Under the pieces are notes generated by a model. It was given only the letters and a program-made list of their open reading frames with translations, was not told the DNA's origin and did no database searches. Both the position numbers and the translations under genes were made by a program. DNA of 51,123 nucleotides from Enhygromyxa salina (GTDB lineage: Bacteria; Myxococcota_A; Polyangia; Nannocystales; Nannocystaceae): assembly GCF_002994615.1 (NCBI RefSeq), contig NZ_PVNK01000179.1, positions 1-51,123 of the forward strand, read 5' to 3'. Below, one piece after another: positions 19,572 through 29,344 of the stretch. Each line of letters begins with the position of its first letter. Position 1 is the first letter of the stretch.

Positions 19572-19789
19572 AAGCTGGCCGACGCGGCGGCGAACCAGGC
19601 GGCGAGAGGGGGCGCGGCCGCGGCCAAAGCCGCCGAGGAGGGGAGGGCTCGAACTCCTCGATCACGGATCTGGGCTGCTCCTGCGCGAACTCGTCGGGCA
19701 TCGCAAACACTGCCGGAGGATCCGTGCGGCACGGTGTGGCGTTGAAGCGTAGACGGTCGATGCGATGACCCGCTCCCGCTCCACCCTGG
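19572..19789 (+). repeat. Segmental duplication block, second copy
   Basis: Second copy of 16277-16490, with scattered substitutions and small indels. It carries the upstream region and first codons of the cysteine-rich lipoprotein gene. Confidence 0.85.
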
Positions 19790-19833
19790 GCCGCCAACTC
19801 GAGGACGGCAGCGGTCACGATCGAGGACAGCCA
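19765..19833 (+). pseudogene. Deletion scar of the cysteine-rich lipoprotein gene
   Basis: Starts with the same codons as the gene at 16466 (MTRSRSTL against MSRSRSTL), then jumps to short pieces matching 17648-17659, 17725-17736 and 17750 onward. Three internal deletions removed nearly all of the gene. The frame now runs into the second metallopeptidase gene, so a fused start is possible, but it would lack a normal signal peptide at its N-terminus. Translation from the internal ATG at 19834 is more likely. Confidence 0.75.
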
Positions 19834-20925
19834 ATGGGAGGGCTGAGCCGACTGGCGGCGCTGGGGTCGATCTCGCTCGCGCTCGCCGGGGGGTGCAGCG
19901 AGGAGCTCTACGAGCCCAACGTGCTGTTCTTCGGCGAGTGGATCTACATCGACGGTAGGGACCGCAGCCCCGAGGAGACCTGCGGCGGGACCTTCGCGTA
20001 CGTCGACGCCTACGCTGGCGCGCTCGCGGCGGAGTTCGGCGTGAGCGAGCAGCTCGGCGCGTATCGCTGGTACTCACTCGAGCAAAACGCAGTCGAGCTT
20101 CCGTGCGACAGCGTCAAGCTCTCGTGTGCCTCCAACGATCGGGTCATCCACACCTGGGTGCTTCCGCTCGAGCACGAGATCGTCCACCTGGCCAACTACG
20201 CTGCAGGTGCCTGTCCCAGCGCCCTCAGTGAGGGCCTGGCCAGCTACTACAGCGCGACGGCCCACGACGCCAGGACCCGCGACTTCGAGAGGCTGGTCGC
20301 GCGCATGCAGGAGCCGTCTATACGGCCGCCCAATCGCGAGTACGGCATCCTCGGCCGCTTCGCGGCCTATCTCGTGGCGCGCTTCGGGCTCGAGGGGGTG
20401 CTCGAGGTCTGCCGGACCACCGGCCGCTACCCCAGCGGCGCGCAGCTGTCGGCGGCCCTGGAGTCGGTGCTCGGCGCGAGCACCGACGAGCTGCTCGCCG
20501 ACTTCGAGCCCGAGCTCGGCGCGTGCAACGAGGGCGAGCGCTACCGCTGGCGGGTGTTCGGGTGTGGCGTCGGCGAGGCCGCGCCGGACCTCGGCCGCGT
20601 GAGCCAGGACCGCGAGCACACCATCGACACCACCTTCACGCTCGACTGCGCCAACGAGGTGACGATCGGCCCGCTCGGCGGCAAGATCTGGGCGGCGGGG
20701 CGCTTCGATGTCGACGACGAGGGGGTCTATACGCTGTGGATCCCGGAGAGCGCAGCGGACAACCCCGAGGTCGAGCTGAGGATCGTCGAGTGCGAGCCGT
20801 GCGGGAGGCCACAGTACGGCTACATCGGCGACCTCGGCTCGATCCGGCTGGACGCGGGCCGGCACTCGATCGAGCTCCACGCCCCCGCGGACTTCCGCGG
20901 AGACGTGAGGGTGACGATCGATTGA
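19834..20925 (+). CDS. Putative metallopeptidase lipoprotein, copy 2
   Basis: 363 residues. Same lipobox (SLALAGGC), first 80 residues and last ~195 residues as the gene at 17770, with only a handful of base changes. Between 20075 and 20337 the DNA is strongly diverged from copy 1, yet the motifs persist: LEHEIVHLAN and LSEGLASYYSA. It ends with the same Cys-rich beta domain. The partner lipoprotein gene is reduced to a scar just upstream, so this copy may act alone. Proteolytic activity is inferred from the zinc motif only. Confidence 0.75.
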   Translation: MGGLSRLAALGSISLALAGGCSEELYEPNVLFFGEWIYIDGRDRSPEETCGGTFAYVDAYAGALAAEFGVSEQLGAYRWYSLEQNAVELPCDSVKLSCASNDRVIHTWVLPLEHEIVHLANYAAGACPSALSEGLASYYSATAHDARTRDFERLVARMQEPSIRPPNREYGILGRFAAYLVARFGLEGVLEVCRTTGRYPSGAQLSAALESVLGASTDELLADFEPELGACNEGERYRWRVFGCGVGEAAPDLGRVSQDREHTIDTTFTLDCANEVTIGPLGGKIWAAGRFDVDDEGVYTLWIPESAADNPEVELRIVECEPCGRPQYGYIGDLGSIRLDAGRHSIELHAPADFRGDVRVTID

Positions 20926-20989
20926 TGACGGGCTCCCGCGCCCATCGTCGGGCTGCGCCGACGGGCGGCGCAGGGGGTCGCTCACTCGC

Positions 20990-21979
20990 TCAATAGTCCC
21001 GGCGGTGGAACAGCCAGTAGCCCGCGCCGAGGGCCAGCACCAGCCACGCGAGCATCACGACGATCGGCTGCCAGTGCAGCGAGGGCGGGTTGATGATCGA
21101 CAGCAGCGCCGTGTCACGGACGTCGACGAAGTTGGGGATCACCCAGCGCAGCCCCTTTTGGATCCGCTGCCAGCTGTCGCCGCCAAAGGGCAAGAACAGC
21201 AGCACCTTCACGACCTTGTCGACGACGAGGTAGTAGACGTAGCCGACGATCATCGCCAGCGAGGTGCTGCGGCGGGCGATGCCCAGGAGCCCGATGACCG
21301 AGAACAAGGTCGCGGCCGACAGCAGCTGCAGGGGCAGGACCCGGAACACCGCGAGGTGCCAGACCCCGGTGCTGGCGCCGAGGCCGAGGAACAGCAGGGT
21401 GTAGGCGCCGACCAGCGCGGCGCTGAACAGCGCGAGCCCGCCGAGGTACTTGCCCAAGAAGATCTTCCAGCGCTCGATTGGCTTGGCCAGGACGATGTCG
21501 ACGGCGCCGGCCTCGAGCATGGCCGGGAAGTAACCGGCGCAGGCGGCGATGAACAACAGCATGCTGATCGCGTAGAGCGTGAAGCTGGTCGCGTAGACCA
21601 CGACCTCGGCGCCCTTGCGCTTGGGCTGCTTGCGGGCCTCGACGTCGGCGGCCGCGAGCAGCTCTTCTTGGAGGGCCTGGCCCTCCTCGCTGAAGGGGTC
21701 GGGCATCTCGCCGTCCTCGACGTAGTCCGAGGCGATCGCCGACGAGTAGAGCGAGACCCAGGCCATGCTCAGGGCCTCGCCGCTGTCGTCGAAGCCGCGC
21801 AGGCCGATCGTCTCGACCGTGTCGCCCTCGTCGTCGGTCGTCTCGACCACGTGGGTCAGCCCGACGGCGACGGCGACGGTCAGCGCGAGCATCCCGAGCA
21901 TGATCAAGAACACGACCTGCTGGCGAGACTGCCGCCAGGTGTCGGCCACGAATGGCCACAGCGCACGCAAGATCTTCAT
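20990..21979 (-). CDS. ABC-2 type transporter permease
   Basis: 329 residues from the ATG at 21979, which overlaps the ATPase stop codon as ATGA (4 bp), a sign of translational coupling. It has an N-terminal membrane helix (VVFLIMLGMLALTVAVAVGL), then an extracytoplasmic loop of about 110 residues rich in Asp and Glu, then five further helices including SMLLFIAACAGYFPAML and LAMIVGYVYYLVVD, ending YWLFHRRDY. This layout matches ABC-2/NosY/GldF-like permeases. Substrate unknown. Confidence 0.88.
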   Translation of the reverse strand: MKILRALWPFVADTWRQSRQQVVFLIMLGMLALTVAVAVGLTHVVETTDDEGDTVETIGLRGFDDSGEALSMAWVSLYSSAIASDYVEDGEMPDPFSEEGQALQEELLAAADVEARKQPKRKGAEVVVYATSFTLYAISMLLFIAACAGYFPAMLEAGAVDIVLAKPIERWKIFLGKYLGGLALFSAALVGAYTLLFLGLGASTGVWHLAVFRVLPLQLLSAATLFSVIGLLGIARRSTSLAMIVGYVYYLVVDKVVKVLLFLPFGGDSWQRIQKGLRWVIPNFVDVRDTALLSIINPPSLHWQPIVVMLAWLVLALGAGYWLFHRRDY

Positions 21980-22926
21980 ACTGTCCCTCCGCGGCTGACC
22001 TGGAGGCCCCGGTCGGCGCCGATCAGCTGAATGAACGCCTCTTCGAGGCCCATGCGCTGGGGCTCGACGGCGTAGATCATGACCTCGGCCGCGCGGAGCA
22101 TGTCGATGATCGTGGAGATCTCGGCCTCGTCTTGGACCGTGACCCGAAACCACCCGTCGGGCTCGCGCTCACCCTCGCGCGCGGCGAGCTGGTCCCAGAC
22201 GGCGTCGGGCAGCGGGCCCGTGCGACAGCGGATCCGGAGGCCGGCCCCGGTCGCGGCCGAGGTCAGCTCGGACACGCTGCCGCGCTGGACGACCCGGCCC
22301 TTGTCGAGGATCGCCACGTCGTCGCACAGGACCTCGATCTCGGCGAGGAGGTGGGAGTTGATGAACACCGTCGAGCCGGTCGTGGTGACCTCGCGGATCA
22401 CGCTGCGCAGGCCCTGGCGGGCGACGGGGTCGACGCCGTCGGTCGGCTCGTCGAGGAACACCAGCTCGGGGTCGCCGATCAGCGCCTGGGCCACGCCGAC
22501 GCGCTGGGCCATGCCCTTGGAGAACTCCTTGACCTTGGTCTCGCCCCACTCGGACAGGCCGACGAGCGCGAGCTTGTCGGCGACCTCGCGCTCGAGCTTG
22601 GCGCCGCTGAGGCCCGCGAGCTGGCCGAAGTAGCGGCACACGCCCTCGGCCGTGAGATAGGCGGGGAAGGCGTGGCCCTCGGGCAGGTAGCCGACGCGGC
22701 GGCGGGCGGCGGCCTTGCGGATGTCGACGCCCCGGAGCGTGGCCGCGCCGCCGCTCGGGCGGACGATCGACAGCAAGATCTTGACCAGCGTCGACTTGCC
22801 CGCGCCGTTGGGTCCGAGGAGGCCGAAGCAGCTGCCCTTGGGTACCTCGAGGTTGACGCCGCGCAGCGCCTGGACGCCGCCTTTGTAGGTCTTGCTCAGG
22901 TTGATGGTCTGGATCGCGTAGTCCAA
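21976..22926 (-). CDS. ABC transporter ATP-binding protein
   Basis: 316 residues. Walker A GPNGAGKST (about residue 39), signature FSKGMAQRVG in place of LSGGQ, Walker B LVFLDEPTDGVDP and the switch His in FINSHLLAEIE are all present. The FSKGM form is common in CcmA/GldA-like exporters. A C-terminal extension of about 90 residues (IRCRTGPLPD to QLIGAD) is usual in this group. The start is a TTG at 22926 preceded by GAGG; no ATG is available nearby. It energises the permease encoded next to it. Confidence 0.9.
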   Translation of the reverse strand: MDYAIQTINLSKTYKGGVQALRGVNLEVPKGSCFGLLGPNGAGKSTLVKILLSIVRPSGGAATLRGVDIRKAAARRRVGYLPEGHAFPAYLTAEGVCRYFGQLAGLSGAKLEREVADKLALVGLSEWGETKVKEFSKGMAQRVGVAQALIGDPELVFLDEPTDGVDPVARQGLRSVIREVTTTGSTVFINSHLLAEIEVLCDDVAILDKGRVVQRGSVSELTSAATGAGLRIRCRTGPLPDAVWDQLAAREGEREPDGWFRVTVQDEAEISTIIDMLRAAEVMIYAVEPQRMGLEEAFIQLIGADRGLQVSRGGTV

Positions 22927-23029
22927 GGGCGCCTCGGCGGTCGCCGGAACAGAGCACGCCGCGGCCCGGGGAGCAAGCCGCGCGCGCGGTCGCGGGCCTC
23001 GCCGTGAAGATCGCTGTACCGTGGCCGGG

Positions 23030-23410
23030 ATGGCGCGACCTTCCGATGTGGCTCACGACCCCCGCGAGAACACCCTCACGATCACCTGGCCCGACGGCTT
23101 CGCCTCGACCTACCCGGTGCCCTACCTCCGCGCTTGGTGCCCGTGCGCGGGCTGCCAGGGCCACTCGAGTCGGATCGCCCATCGCCCGGCGCCGGACTCG
23201 ACGACGATCTCGAGTCTGTGGGAGGTCGGCGCCTACGCCCTCGGCCTTCGCTTCGGCGACGGCCACGACGACGGGATCTACACCTGGTCGTGGCTGCGGA
23301 CGATCGCGTTCGAGAGCCCGCCCGTCGGACGCAAGCTCGGAGCCTTCGACGGGGGTGTCTACAGCGGGCCGGTCGAGGCCGCGGTTGCGAGCGAAGCACC
23401 GCAACAATGA
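23030..23410 (+). CDS. DUF971 (GBBH-like N-terminal domain) protein
   Basis: 126 residues from the ATG at 23030; a GTG at 23021 is in frame. Typical DUF971 features are LTITWPDGFASTYPVPYLRAWCPCAGCQG, with its zinc-binding Cys cluster, and VGAYALGLRFGDGHDDGIYTWSWLR. Stand-alone members occur near iron-sulfur or Mrp-type genes and are of uncertain role. Divergent from the ABC transporter and about 100 bp before the acyl-CoA ligase. Confidence 0.87.
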   Translation: MARPSDVAHDPRENTLTITWPDGFASTYPVPYLRAWCPCAGCQGHSSRIAHRPAPDSTTISSLWEVGAYALGLRFGDGHDDGIYTWSWLRTIAFESPPVGRKLGAFDGGVYSGPVEAAVASEAPQQ

Positions 23411-23507
23411 GCGGTCGACAGTCGACGGGCGCGAGGGGGGAGACTAGAATCCGGCCGGTGAGCCGGGAGGGCCAGCGAGTGAGCGGGTGTCGACGACAGG
23501 AGCCCGA

Positions 23508-25103
23508 ATGAGCGACGACTCGACAGCGCATCTGTTCGCGGCGCTCGAGGGCCGCAGCACCGATCTCGCCTACGAGTTCGAGGGCCGACGCCTGACCTGG
23601 GCCGAGCTCGGCGCGCGCGCGCGCAGCTACGCGACCGCGCTCAGCCAGGCTGGGGTCGGCAAGGGCGACCGCGTGGCGGTCTACGTCGAGACCTGCCTCG
23701 AGCTGGTCGTCGTGCTGTTCGGCAACTACTTCGTCGGGGCGATCCACGTGCCGATCAACACCCGCTACCGCGAGCACGAGGTCGCGCACATCCTCCGGGA
23801 CTCCGAGCCCGCCGCGGTCGTCGGGGATGTCGCGGGCGCTGAGGTCCTCGAGCGCGCGCTCGCGCTGGCCGGGCTCGCGCGCGCGCCCGTGCGCGTCGGC
23901 GTCGGCGAGGGCGCGGCCGGGTTTCGCTTCGCCGAGGAGCCGCTCGCGGGGGACCCCGGCGAGTTCCAGCGGCCCCGCGACAGCGATCCGGCCCTGATGA
24001 TCTACACCTCGGGCACGACCGGGCCGAGCAAGGGCGTGCTCCTGAGCCACGGTCGGATCATCGCCAACATGCGCGCGCTGACCGGGCTGTGGGCGTGGTC
24101 GCCACGTGACCGCCTGGTCCTCGCGCTGCCCTTGTTTCACGTCCACGGCCTGTGCATTGGGGTCCACGGCGCGGCGATTCAGGGCATGACCGTGCTGCTC
24201 GAGCGTCGCTTCGACGTCGCCGCCGTCGTCGAGCGCTTTCGCGATCACGAGCGCGGGCGCGCGAGCGTGTTCATGGGCGTGCCGACGATGTACGCCGCGC
24301 TCGTCGACTACCTCGAGGCCACGCCCGCGGCCGCGGCCGCCCTCGCGTGCGGGCGCCTGTTCACCTCGGGCAGCGCGGCGCTCTCGGCCGAGCTGTGGCA
24401 GCGCTTCGTCGACTTGACGGGCCAGCGCATCGTCGAGCGCTACGGCATGAGCGAGACCTTGATCACGCTGTCCAATCCCTACGTCGGCCTGCGCCAGCCC
24501 GGCTCCGTCGGCCAGCCCGTGCCCGGCTGCGACGCCGCGATCATCGACGAAGAGGGCGACGAGCTGCCGCCCGGCGAGCCCGGCGAGCTGATCGTCGTCA
24601 GCAACGGGATCATGGACGGCTACTGGAACCTCCCGCGCCAGACCGCGATGTCCTTCGTGGACGATCGGGACGGGCGCCAGTGGTTTCGGACCGGCGACGT
24701 GGCCTACGTCGGCGAGCGCGGCTACTTCCACCTCATCGGGCGCAAGTCCGTCGACATCATCAAGTCCGGCGGCTTCAAGATCTCCGCGCGCGAGATCGAG
24801 GAGGTCCTCGCCAGCCACCCTACGGTGGTCGAGGTCGCGGTCGTCGGGGTGCCCGACTCGCGCTGGGGGCAGAAGATCGTCGCGTGCGTGGTCCCGGCCC
24901 CGGGGCTCGCCGGGCTCCTCGACGACCCGGCCCAGCTGCTCGAGACGCTCGTCGCCCACCACCGGGCGATGCTCGCGGGCTTCAAGCAGCCCCGCGGGCT
25001 CTATCTATGTGACCAGCTGCCCCGCAATGCGCTCGGCAAGCTGCAAAAGCACAAGCTGCTCGACGCGATCGCGAGCGAGGGGTTGACCGTGGAGGGCGCT
25101 TAG
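23508..25103 (+). CDS. MatB/ACSF3-like acyl-CoA (malonyl-CoA) synthetase
   Basis: 531 residues from the ATG at 23508, with AGGAG six bases upstream. Adenylate-forming enzyme: P-loop MIYTSGTTGPSKGVLLSHG (about residue 165), VFMGVPTMYAAL, RYGMSETL followed by SNPYVGLRQPGSVGQPVPG, GDVAYVGERGYFHLIGR, and the catalytic A10-type lysine region near the C-terminus (NALGKLQKHKL). The RYGMSET...SNPY...PGSVG block is characteristic of malonyl-CoA synthetases, so dicarboxylic acid substrates are likely; a medium-chain fatty acyl-CoA ligase is the alternative. Confidence 0.85.
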   Translation: MSDDSTAHLFAALEGRSTDLAYEFEGRRLTWAELGARARSYATALSQAGVGKGDRVAVYVETCLELVVVLFGNYFVGAIHVPINTRYREHEVAHILRDSEPAAVVGDVAGAEVLERALALAGLARAPVRVGVGEGAAGFRFAEEPLAGDPGEFQRPRDSDPALMIYTSGTTGPSKGVLLSHGRIIANMRALTGLWAWSPRDRLVLALPLFHVHGLCIGVHGAAIQGMTVLLERRFDVAAVVERFRDHERGRASVFMGVPTMYAALVDYLEATPAAAAALACGRLFTSGSAALSAELWQRFVDLTGQRIVERYGMSETLITLSNPYVGLRQPGSVGQPVPGCDAAIIDEEGDELPPGEPGELIVVSNGIMDGYWNLPRQTAMSFVDDRDGRQWFRTGDVAYVGERGYFHLIGRKSVDIIKSGGFKISAREIEEVLASHPTVVEVAVVGVPDSRWGQKIVACVVPAPGLAGLLDDPAQLLETLVAHHRAMLAGFKQPRGLYLCDQLPRNALGKLQKHKLLDAIASEGLTVEGA

Positions 25104-25416
25104 CACCGGGTGCCGAAGACAGCTCCGCACCGAACCCGGACCGGAATTCGGGCACGCGCTACGAGTTACGGCCCCAGACGCAGCTGAGGACGCGACCCGA
25201 AACCGATCGCCGCTCGAGTGTCTCGAGTCCGCGATCGCGTTCGCAATTGCGGCGTCCCAGAGGCCGCCATGGATGTCACCGCTCCTTGCAAGGTGCCTCC
25301 AACACCAAGCGGGTGGCCTTCGAGTGAGGGGGCCGCGGGGCTCTGGTGATATCGATGTTCATCCTCTACCCTCTCTCTTTCCCTCCTTTCCTCCTTCACT
25401 CTGCAAGCGAGACTAG
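25104..25416. other. Intergenic region before the Gly-Asp lipoprotein
   Basis: 313 bp without a gene. Notable is an almost uninterrupted pyrimidine tract of about 40 bases on the plus strand (about 25363-25403, TCCTCTACCCTCTCTCTTTC and onward), ending just before the next start codon. It could be an untranslated leader element or affect DNA structure. No terminator with a T-tract was seen. Confidence 0.4.
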
Positions 25417-26640
<1,224 letters not shown>

Positions 26641-26666
26641 GCTCGAGCCACACACCAAGCCTGGCG

Positions 26667-26710
26667 CACGAGCGGCGACCCATTCAGCCGGGTCGTCGCT
26701 CGTGGCCTTT
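26667..26710 (+). terminator. Intrinsic terminator after the Gly-Asp lipoprotein
   Basis: Arms CACGAGCGGCGACCC (26667-26681) and GGGTCGTCGCTCGTG (26690-26704) pair with one G-U, with loop ATTCAGCC, followed by GCCTTTGT. It lies 27 bp past the stop codon and is the clearest intrinsic terminator in the window. Confidence 0.75.
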
Positions 26711-26720
26711 GTACCCTGGG

Positions 26721-26747
26721 CTCCCCAGGCTCCCCAGGCTCCCCAGG
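26721..26747. repeat. Three perfect 9-bp tandem repeats
   Basis: CTCCCCAGG repeated three times head to tail between the terminator and the end of the aminotransferase gene, which reads from the other strand. Each unit could pair with an upstream CCTGGG, forming small alternative hairpins. Confidence 0.75.
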
Positions 26748-26748
26748 A

Positions 26749-28176
26749 TCAGTTCCCGCCGAGGACCTTGGTCAGCCGCGCGAGCGCCCACTCGAGCTCG
26801 GCCCGCTCGACGACCAGCGGCGGCGCGAGGCGGATCGTGTGCTCGTGGGTCTCCTTGCACAGCATGCCCTCGCGCTGCAGCGCCTCGCAGAAGCGGCGGG
26901 CGCCGCCGGCCTCGGGGTGAAGCTCGATGCCGTACCACAGGCCGACCCCGCGCAGCTCCTTGATGTGCGGGGAGGCGATGTTCTCGAGCTCGGTCTTCAT
27001 CCACGCGCCGAGCTCGGCCGAGCGCTCGACGAGCTTCTCGTCGACGAGCACGTCGAGGGCCGCGTCGGCGACGGCGCACGCGAGGGGGTTGCCGCCGTAG
27101 GTCGAGCCGTGGCTGCCGGGGGTGAACACGTCCATGACCTTGGCGTCGGCGAGGAAGGCCGAGACCGGGTAGAGCCCGCCGGACAGGGCCTTGCCGATCG
27201 TCACGCCGTCGGCCCGCACGCCGGCGAGGGAGTGGGCAAACATCGACCCGCAGCGGCCGAGGCCCGACTGGATCTCGTCGCAGAGCAGCAGTGACTGGTG
27301 CTCGTCACACAGCGCGCGCAGCCCCGGGAGGTAGTCGGCCGGGGGGATGATGATCCCGCCCTCGCCCTGGACCGGCTCGACGAGCACCGCGACGACGTGC
27401 TCGTCGAACGCGGCCTTGGCCGCGGCGAGATCGCCGTAGGGGATGACCTCGAAGCCGGGCGTGAACGGGCCGTAGTTGTCGCGCGCGCCAGGGTCGGTCG
27501 AGAAGCCGACGATCGTCGTGGTCCGGCCGTGGAAGTTGCCCTCGCACACGAGGATCTTGGCCTTGCCCGCGGGCACGCCCTTGACCTCGTAGCCCCACTT
27601 GCGCGCGGCCTTGATCGCCGTCTCGACCGCCTCGGCCCCGGTGTTCATCATCAGCACGCGCTCGTAGCCCGAGAGCTCGCTGAGCTTGCGACAAAAGGGC
27701 CCAAACTTGTCGTTGCGAAACGCGCGGCTGGTCAGGCCGAGGATCTTGGCCTGCTCGATCAAGGCGGCGACGATCCGCGGGTGATTGTGGCCCTGGTTGA
27801 CGGCCGAGTAGGCGGCGAGGCAGTCGAGGTAGCGCTTGCCCTGGACGTCCCAAACCCACGGGCCCTCGCCGCGGGTCAGGACGACGTCGAGGGGGTGGTA
27901 GTTGTGGGCGGCGAAGCGCTCTTCGAGTTCAATCCACGGCTGGCTGTCGGGGGCGGCGGGCTCGTTCATGACTGTTGCATCATGGCGTTGGACTCCCGCC
28001 GATGGAAGCCCGGCGCGGTGGTGGGGGCAGCGAAGGACGGGCAGCGGGGGGTACTTCGGCCAGCCGGGGACCCGCTCCGAGGTCGCGCAGCGCCAGAAGA
28101 CCGAGGACTTGGCGCTGACGATCTTGCGGGCGTGGACGCAGCGCTCGCACAGGCCGGGCGAGATCCTCGGGCTCAC
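26749..28176 (-). CDS. rocD: Ornithine aminotransferase with an N-terminal Cys4 zinc-ribbon-like domain
   Basis: 475 residues from the GTG at 28176, which overlaps the previous stop codon by 4 bp. Residues 1-55 resemble a usually separate small protein: C10xxC13, KSSVFWRC30 and KYPPLPVLRC50. From Met70 (27969) the sequence is a class III PLP aminotransferase of rocD type: YSAVNQGHNHPRI, MNTGAEAVETAIK, the PLP-binding DEIQSGLGR and the Schiff-base Lys in TIGKALSGGLYPVSA. It converts ornithine and 2-oxoglutarate to glutamate semialdehyde. No stop codon separates the two parts. Either one fusion protein is made or translation restarts at Met70. The enzyme call is firm; the fusion is inferred. 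Confidence 0.88.
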   Translation of the reverse strand: MSPRISPGLCERCVHARKIVSAKSSVFWRCATSERVPGWPKYPPLPVLRCPHHRAGLPSAGVQRHDATVMNEPAAPDSQPWIELEERFAAHNYHPLDVVLTRGEGPWVWDVQGKRYLDCLAAYSAVNQGHNHPRIVAALIEQAKILGLTSRAFRNDKFGPFCRKLSELSGYERVLMMNTGAEAVETAIKAARKWGYEVKGVPAGKAKILVCEGNFHGRTTTIVGFSTDPGARDNYGPFTPGFEVIPYGDLAAAKAAFDEHVVAVLVEPVQGEGGIIIPPADYLPGLRALCDEHQSLLLCDEIQSGLGRCGSMFAHSLAGVRADGVTIGKALSGGLYPVSAFLADAKVMDVFTPGSHGSTYGGNPLACAVADAALDVLVDEKLVERSAELGAWMKTELENIASPHIKELRGVGLWYGIELHPEAGGARRFCEALQREGMLCKETHEHTIRLAPPLVVERAELEWALARLTKVLGGN

Positions 28177-28817
28177 GGCGCCTCAGCGGGGCGTTGGCGC
28201 GACGGAGGCAAGATGAGTTTTTCTTGCTGGGCGAGCATCGCGAGCGCGACCGTGAGCCGGGCGCCGAGCAGGGCGCGGCCCGAGACGGCGCCCTGACGCA
28301 GGACGTAGCCGCCGCCGACCAGGGCGCCACCCCACAAGAGCGCGGCGAGCCAGGCGAGGCTGAACCAGTACCAGGCCAGCATGCCGACCAGACCCAGGCC
28401 GATCCACAGCTTGAGGACCAGCCGGGCCGAGTCGAGCGCGGGCTTGGCGGCCTCGGCCACGTTCTGGCTCACGCGCAGCTCGAACTCCCCGTCGAAGATC
28501 CGCAGCGCGACCTGGTCGTTGGGCACGCCGAGAAATTTGAAGGTTGGCCGGAGGGCCTTGCCCATTTGGTTCTCGCGCAGGACCGTGCGGCCGCGCAGGA
28601 CGATCGCGCGGTCGTCGGGATCGTCGAGGACCATGCCGGCCTTGAAGCCCTCGGTGAACAGGTCGAGCTCGACCTCGTTGAGCTCTTCGGTCTCGAGCCC
28701 GGCCTCGCGGGCGGCGGCGAGGCGCAGCTCGTGCTCGTCGCCGCGCCAGGCCTGGCCCTCACCGAGCTTGGCGAGCGCCTTGGTCGGAGGTTCGGACTCG
28801 GGGGTGCGCTTGGTCAT
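28173..28817 (-). CDS. Conserved membrane protein of unknown function
   Basis: 214 residues. The start ATG overlaps the coaD stop by one base (TGATG), and its own stop overlaps the next GTG start by 4 bp, so translation is coupled on both sides. The soluble N-terminal part (about 1-130) contains LDLFTEGFKAGMVLDDPDDRAIVLRGR and FKFLGVPNDQVALRIFDGEFELRVSQN. Two or three hydrophobic helices follow (LVLKLWIGLGLVGMLAWYWF, LAWLAALLWGGALVGGGYVL). No family is recognised. Located at the inner membrane by inference. Confidence 0.75.
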   Translation of the reverse strand: MTKRTPESEPPTKALAKLGEGQAWRGDEHELRLAAAREAGLETEELNEVELDLFTEGFKAGMVLDDPDDRAIVLRGRTVLRENQMGKALRPTFKFLGVPNDQVALRIFDGEFELRVSQNVAEAAKPALDSARLVLKLWIGLGLVGMLAWYWFSLAWLAALLWGGALVGGGYVLRQGAVSGRALLGARLTVALAMLAQQEKLILPPSRQRPAEAP

Positions 28818-29344
28818 CAGGCCTTGGGCGTGCTGGCGTAGAACTCGGGGTAGCGCGCCTCCATGGCTCGGGCCACCGACTCGGGCACGAAGGGCTGAAA
28901 CTGGCCGCCGTGGCTGGCGATCTCGCGGACCAGCGACGACGAGATGAACTGCTTGGTCGGCTCGGGGATCAAGAACACCGTCTCGACCTCGGGCTCGAGC
29001 TCGCGGTTGGCCAGCGCCATCTGAAACTCGGGCTCGAAGTCGCCCGCGGCCCGGAGCCCGCGGACGATCACCCGTGCACCGATCGCGCGACAAAAATCGA
29101 TCATCAGGCCCGTGTAGTGGGCGGCGCGGGTGTTGTCGATGTGGGCGATGGCCTCCTCGATCATTCGCACGCGCTCGTCAAACGCAAAGAAGCCGCGCTT
29201 GATCGGGTGATGGCCGACGGCGACCACGACCTCGTCGAACAACGAAGCGGCGCGCTCGACGATCTCGAGGTGCCCGCGGGTGATCGGGTCGAACGAGCCC
29301 GGGTAAACCGCGAGATAGCGCGCTTGGGGCCTTGATTCGGTCAC
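28817..29344 (-). CDS. coaD: Phosphopantetheine adenylyltransferase (CoaD)
   Basis: Fourth step of coenzyme A synthesis: ATP plus 4'-phosphopantetheine to dephospho-CoA. Shows AVYPGSFDPITRGHLEIVERA, which contains the TxGH nucleotidyl-transfer motif as TRGH, then IVRGLRAAGDFEPEFQMALANREL and the C-terminal FISSSLVREIASHGG. From the GTG at 29344 it has 175 residues, near the usual 160. An ATG at 29368 would overlap the start codon of the divergent gene by 2 bp and is the alternative. It leads a coupled run with the membrane protein and rocD. Confidence 0.92.
   Translation of the reverse strand: MTESRPQARYLAVYPGSFDPITRGHLEIVERAASLFDEVVVAVGHHPIKRGFFAFDERVRMIEEAIAHIDNTRAAHYTGLMIDFCRAIGARVIVRGLRAAGDFEPEFQMALANRELEPEVETVFLIPEPTKQFISSSLVREIASHGGQFQPFVPESVARAMEARYPEFYASTPKA

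Noticed and set aside
19765..19833. Fused start of the second metallopeptidase
   Set aside because: The codons are a deletion scar of another gene and would place a hydrophilic stretch before the signal peptide. The ATG at 19834 matches the start of copy 1.
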